The position numbers were made by a program, and so were the translations under genes. From Candidatus Kapaibacterium sp. (GTDB taxonomy: Bacteria > Bacteroidota > Ignavibacteria > Kapaibacteriales > UBA2268), in NCBI GenBank assembly GCA_030835065.1, contig JAUQWR010000712.1, positions 1-10,322 on the forward strand: 10,322 nucleotides of DNA, in the 5' to 3' direction. Positions 7,295-10,322 of the stretch are shown here, piece after piece (the stretch's first letter is position 1; every line of letters starts with the position of its first letter). The notes beneath the pieces are model-generated. The model had not been told where the DNA came from. It worked only from the letters and a program-made list of their open reading frames with translations, and did not search any database.

Positions 7295-8149
7295 ATGTAT
7301 TACATTATTTTAGTAATATTTATAATAGTGATTGGACTTTCAGGTATTAGAATAGTAAGACCAACTCACAGAGGCTTAACTGAGCGCCTTGGAAAATACC
7401 ACAGATTTGCTAACCCAGGATTTCATTGGATTATCCCTTTCATCGAAAAAATGTATAGGATTAATGTTACTGAATCAATGATTAATGCAGAGTCGCAAGA
7501 AATTATAACAAATGACAATTTGAATGCAAGAGTAGATGCACAAGTTTACTTTAAAGTAAAATCTGATGAGGAAAGTGTTAAATCTTCAATATATAATGTA
7601 AATGATTATATTTATCAAATAGTTAATCTAGCCAGAACAACTTTGAGAAATATTATAGGTACACTCACACTAAAATCAGCAAATAGCGAGCGTGGAAGAA
7701 TTAATGCAGAATTGCATAAAACATTGCTTCTCGAAACTCATACATGGGGAATCGAGATTGTTAGAACAGAACTAAAAGAAATTGCACCTCCACCAGATGT
7801 ACAAGAAACTATGAATAAAGTTGTAAAAGCCGAAAATGAAAAAGTTGCAGCAATTGATTTTGCCTCTGCTAGAGAAACTGTTGCTGATGGCGAAAAAAGA
7901 GCAAAAATTAAAGATGCCGAAGGTTATAAACAATCAAAAATATTGCATGCTGAAGGTGATGCTGCTGCAATTAAGTTGGTCAATGAAGCTGCAGATCTTT
8001 ATTTTATTGGCAATGCTCAAGTATTGAAAAAACTAGAAACCGTAGAAAGAGCATTAGAAAACAATTCAAAGATTATTATACCAATCGATACGAAACTAAT
8101 TAATGTTATTAGTGAAATTGCTGGTGTTGTGCCACTTGATATAAAATAA
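7295..8149 (+). CDS. SPFH/stomatin (band 7) family membrane protein (284 aa)
   Basis: Residues 2-20 are a single N-terminal membrane anchor. The SPFH domain covers about 20-190: 'IVRPTHRGLTERLGKYHR', 'PGFHWIIPFIEKM', 'VDAQVYFKV', 'LTLKSANSERGRIN' and 'PPPDVQETMNKVVKAENEK' are all typical of bacterial stomatins. Residues about 175-235 are rich in A, E and K and form the usual coiled-coil assembly helix ('AEGDAAAIKLVNEA'). Such proteins form large membrane rings or scaffolds that organise membrane microdomains and influence membrane-protein turnover; the client here is unknown. Length is ordinary for the family. Stomatins often sit beside an NfeD-type protein or protease, but here the next gene, 9 bases downstream, is a glycosyltransferase, and no NfeD is visible. 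The start is fixed by a GGGAG ribosome binding site. Confidence 0.93.
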   Translation: MYYIILVIFIIVIGLSGIRIVRPTHRGLTERLGKYHRFANPGFHWIIPFIEKMYRINVTESMINAESQEIITNDNLNARVDAQVYFKVKSDEESVKSSIYNVNDYIYQIVNLARTTLRNIIGTLTLKSANSERGRINAELHKTLLLETHTWGIEIVRTELKEIAPPPDVQETMNKVVKAENEKVAAIDFASARETVADGEKRAKIKDAEGYKQSKILHAEGDAAAIKLVNEAADLYFIGNAQVLKKLETVERALENNSKIIIPIDTKLINVISEIAGVVPLDIK

Positions 8150-8158
8150 TGGTGTAAC

Positions 8159-10322
8159 ATGAATAATAACAAATCAATCGATAGAATAGCTTTCATAGGT
8201 AATTATCTTCCTAGACAATGTGGTATTGCAACATTTACCACTGATTTATCTGAAGCTATTGCAGATGCTTACCCTTCTACCACTTGCATTGCTCTACCTG
8301 TTAATGATAGAGAAGATGGATATGATTATCCTAATAGAGTGCGCTTCGAATTAAATGAAAAAGATATTGATACTTACAAAAGAGCTGCAGAATTTTTAAA
8401 TATTAATAATGTAGATATTGTAAGTCTTCAATTTGAATATGGTATTTTTGGGGGGCTTTCGGGTAGCCATATTATTGCTTTATTAAAAGAATTAAGAATG
8501 CCTATTGTTACTACTCTTCATACTATACTTCAAAATCCAAATCCTGAACAAAAATTTGTAATGGACAAAGTATTAGCTATGTCTGATAGAGTAATTTCGA
8601 TGAGTCACAAAGGTGTATCCATTCTAAAAAATGTTTATAATATTGATTCTGAAAAAATTGATATGATTCATCATGGTATTCCTGATATTCCTTTCGTAGA
8701 TCCCAATTATCATAAAGATTTATTCGGTGTTGAGGGTAATAATGTAATTCTAAGCTTTGGTTTATTATCCCCAAGCAAAGGATTTGAAAATGTAATTAAA
8801 GCAATGCCAAAAGTATTAGAAACTATTCCTAATGTTGTTTATATTATTCTTGGAGAAACTCATCCAAAAGTAAAAAATTCTCAGGGCGAAATTTATAGAA
8901 ACTCTTTAAATAGAATCGCACAGGAATTATCTGTCGAAAATAATATTATGTTTTATAATAGATTTGTTAGTACCAACGAACTTATTAATTTTATTGGTGC
9001 TGCAGATATTTATATTACTCCATATTTGAATGAAGAACAAATTACTTCTGGAACACTTGCATATACTGTTGGAGCTGGTAAAGCAATTATTTCTACTCCT
9101 TATTGGTATGCTAAAGAAATGTTGGCTGATTCAAGAGGTATTATTGTTCCTTTTAATGACAAAGATGCTCTTACTTACCATATTATTCATTTACTTGAAG
9201 ATGAAAAGACCAGACATACAATAAGAAAAAAAGCTTATCTCTATGGTCGTGATATGATATGGTCTAAGACTGCTGAATATTATATGAAATGTTTCGAAAA
9301 ATCAAGAATTGAAAAAATGCATACAACAAAACTGCCTATTTTTGTTATCAAACCGGTTGAGAAAAATCAAAGTGAATTCCCCAGTATAAACTTAAATCAC
9401 CTTAAAAGATTGACAGACTATACTGGTATAATCCAACATTCAATTTATACAATTCCAAACTATTCTCATGGTTATTGCTTAGACGATAATGCAAGGGCTT
9501 TAATCATTAGTGTGCTTTTAGAAAACATGTATAATGGCGAAATAAATCGATTCTCTCATATTTATTTAGCTTTTCTTCTTTATGCATTTAATGAAACAAG
9601 CAAGAATTTTAGAAACTTCTTAGACTATAATAGAAATTGGCTTGAAGATAAAGGATCTGAAGACAGCCAAGGCAGAACTATTTGGGCACTTGGTACAGTA
9701 ATCGGACGTTCAAAGAATTCTTCATTTCAAAATATTGCTAGTATATTATTCGAAAAAGCATTGCCATCATTAATTGAACTGCAAAGTCCAAGAGCTATGG
9801 CGTTTGCTTTATTAGGTATTTATGAATACTCCACAAAATTTAATGGTGATAGCAAAATCAACCATTTAAGATTAAATTTTACAGAAAAACTAGCACAACT
9901 ATACGATGCTGTTTCCACTAAAGATTGGAATTGGTTCGAAAACAGCTTAAATTATTGTAATGCTGTAATCCCACATGCTTTAATTTTAAGTGCAGAAAAA
10001 ATTGCCAATAGTTCATTGTTAAACATAGGTTTAGATTCACTTATGTGGCTATTGGAATTGCAGAAATCCAATTCTACAAATGGTCATTTTGTTCCTATTG
10101 GTACAGATGGTTTCTATAATAGAAATGAAGAAAAAGCCAGATTTGATCAGCAGCCCATCGAAGCCCAATCTATGATTTCTGCATGCTTGGCAGCTTATAA
10201 AATTACTGGACAAAAATTCTGGAAAAAAGAAGCACATATTATTTTTGATTGGTTTTTAGGCAGAAACGACCTAAACCTTTCTGTTTATGATCCAATTTCT
10301 GGAGGTTGCAAAGATGGATTAC
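8159..10322 (+). CDS. GT4-type glycosyltransferase fused to a helical C-terminal domain (runs off right edge)
   Basis: The frame is open from ATG at 8159 to the window end, giving 721 residues with no stop. Residues 8-380 are a GT-B glycosyltransferase: N-terminal 'GNYLPRQCGIATFTTDL', a 'VSLQFEYGIFGG' strand-loop, 'HHGIPDIPF', donor-side 'FGLLSPSKGFENVIKA' (K207), 'LGETHP' and 'PYLNEEQITSGTLAYTVGAG'. The usual E-x7-E donor motif keeps its first Glu (E292), but the second position is Leu (L300), and the Arg often seen before the donor Lys is Leu 202. I recall these as features of a distinct GT4 subfamily, not damage. Residues about 410-721 are helical, with 'HGYCLDDNARALI', 'NGHFVPIGTDGF' and 'FDQQPIEAQSMI', resembling an alpha/alpha-barrel glycosidase-like fold. 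From memory, relatives often neighbour GH130 mannoside phosphorylases, which cannot be checked here. Donor and acceptor are unknown. A weak GGTG precedes the start, 9 bases after the SPFH stop, suggesting one operon. Confidence 0.9.
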   Translation, partial: MNNNKSIDRIAFIGNYLPRQCGIATFTTDLSEAIADAYPSTTCIALPVNDREDGYDYPNRVRFELNEKDIDTYKRAAEFLNINNVDIVSLQFEYGIFGGLSGSHIIALLKELRMPIVTTLHTILQNPNPEQKFVMDKVLAMSDRVISMSHKGVSILKNVYNIDSEKIDMIHHGIPDIPFVDPNYHKDLFGVEGNNVILSFGLLSPSKGFENVIKAMPKVLETIPNVVYIILGETHPKVKNSQGEIYRNSLNRIAQELSVENNIMFYNRFVSTNELINFIGAADIYITPYLNEEQITSGTLAYTVGAGKAIISTPYWYAKEMLADSRGIIVPFNDKDALTYHIIHLLEDEKTRHTIRKKAYLYGRDMIWSKTAEYYMKCFEKSRIEKMHTTKLPIFVIKPVEKNQSEFPSINLNHLKRLTDYTGIIQHSIYTIPNYSHGYCLDDNARALIISVLLENMYNGEINRFSHIYLAFLLYAFNETSKNFRNFLDYNRNWLEDKGSEDSQGRTIWALGTVIGRSKNSSFQNIASILFEKALPSLIELQSPRAMAFALLGIYEYSTKFNGDSKINHLRLNFTEKLAQLYDAVSTKDWNWFENSLNYCNAVIPHALILSAEKIANSSLLNIGLDSLMWLLELQKSNSTNGHFVPIGTDGFYNRNEEKARFDQQPIEAQSMISACLAAYKITGQKFWKKEAHIIFDWFLGRNDLNLSVYDPISGGCKDGL

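Noticed and set aside
7836..8027. 63-codon plus-strand frame inside the SPFH gene
   Set aside because: It is a shifted frame over the alanine- and lysine-rich coiled-coil part of the SPFH protein, with no features of its own.
9029..9060. Glycosyltransferase as a decayed pseudogene because of its altered E-x7-E motif
   Set aside because: The frame is intact over more than 2 kb, and the changed loop appears to be a conserved feature of its subfamily.
8577..10237. Three short frames (8577-8774 minus, 9030-9224 plus, 10049-10237 minus) within the glycosyltransferase region
   Set aside because: The continuous frame from 8159 encodes a clear GT-B protein with family motifs through all three places, so these are shadows.

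Overview
This is an AT-rich window (roughly 30% GC by eye). It carries a sensory gene cluster on the minus strand (left 60%) and two short transcription units on the plus strand (right 40%). Gene style points to the Bacteroidota/Chlorobiota/Ignavibacteriota group: soluble multi-PAS histidine kinases with an 'IIAHDLK(N/G)PL' phosphoacceptor box, a short AraC regulator with a CxxC heavy-metal-associated-like N-terminus, and mostly weak Shine-Dalgarno sites. This placement rests on gene content only; no ribosomal or other marker gene is present.

Left part, all minus strand. Positions 1-730 hold the N-terminal part of a membrane-anchored sensor with a periplasmic Tll0287-like domain and a c-type haem motif (CLKCH); it runs off the left edge. 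After a 301-base gap come three sensory genes that may form one unit, read from right to left. First is a stand-alone V4R-domain protein (5690-6211). Its end overlaps by 11 bases a soluble HAMP-like/PAS histidine kinase (4057-5700). After 133 bases follows a 963-residue, six-PAS soluble histidine kinase (1032-3923). The two kinases have near-duplicate catalytic cores but unrelated sensor halves. No response regulator is present in the window.

Centre. An AraC-type regulator (6439-6999) is divergent from the V4R/kinase genes across a 227-base gap, so it is a candidate regulator of them. A strong hairpin terminator (7042-7083) closes its transcription unit.

Right part, plus strand. A stomatin/SPFH membrane protein (7295-8149) with a good ribosome binding site is followed after 9 bases by a large GT4-type glycosyltransferase fused to a helical C-terminal domain (8159 to the right edge, incomplete). 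These two are probably co-transcribed, linking a membrane-microdomain protein to a glycan-synthesis enzyme.

The most noteworthy part is the V4R protein plus soluble HAMP-like kinase pair. It looks like a split cytoplasmic sensor: one gene supplies a ligand-binding module and the next supplies the kinase. No mobile element, CRISPR array, tRNA or rRNA was seen.
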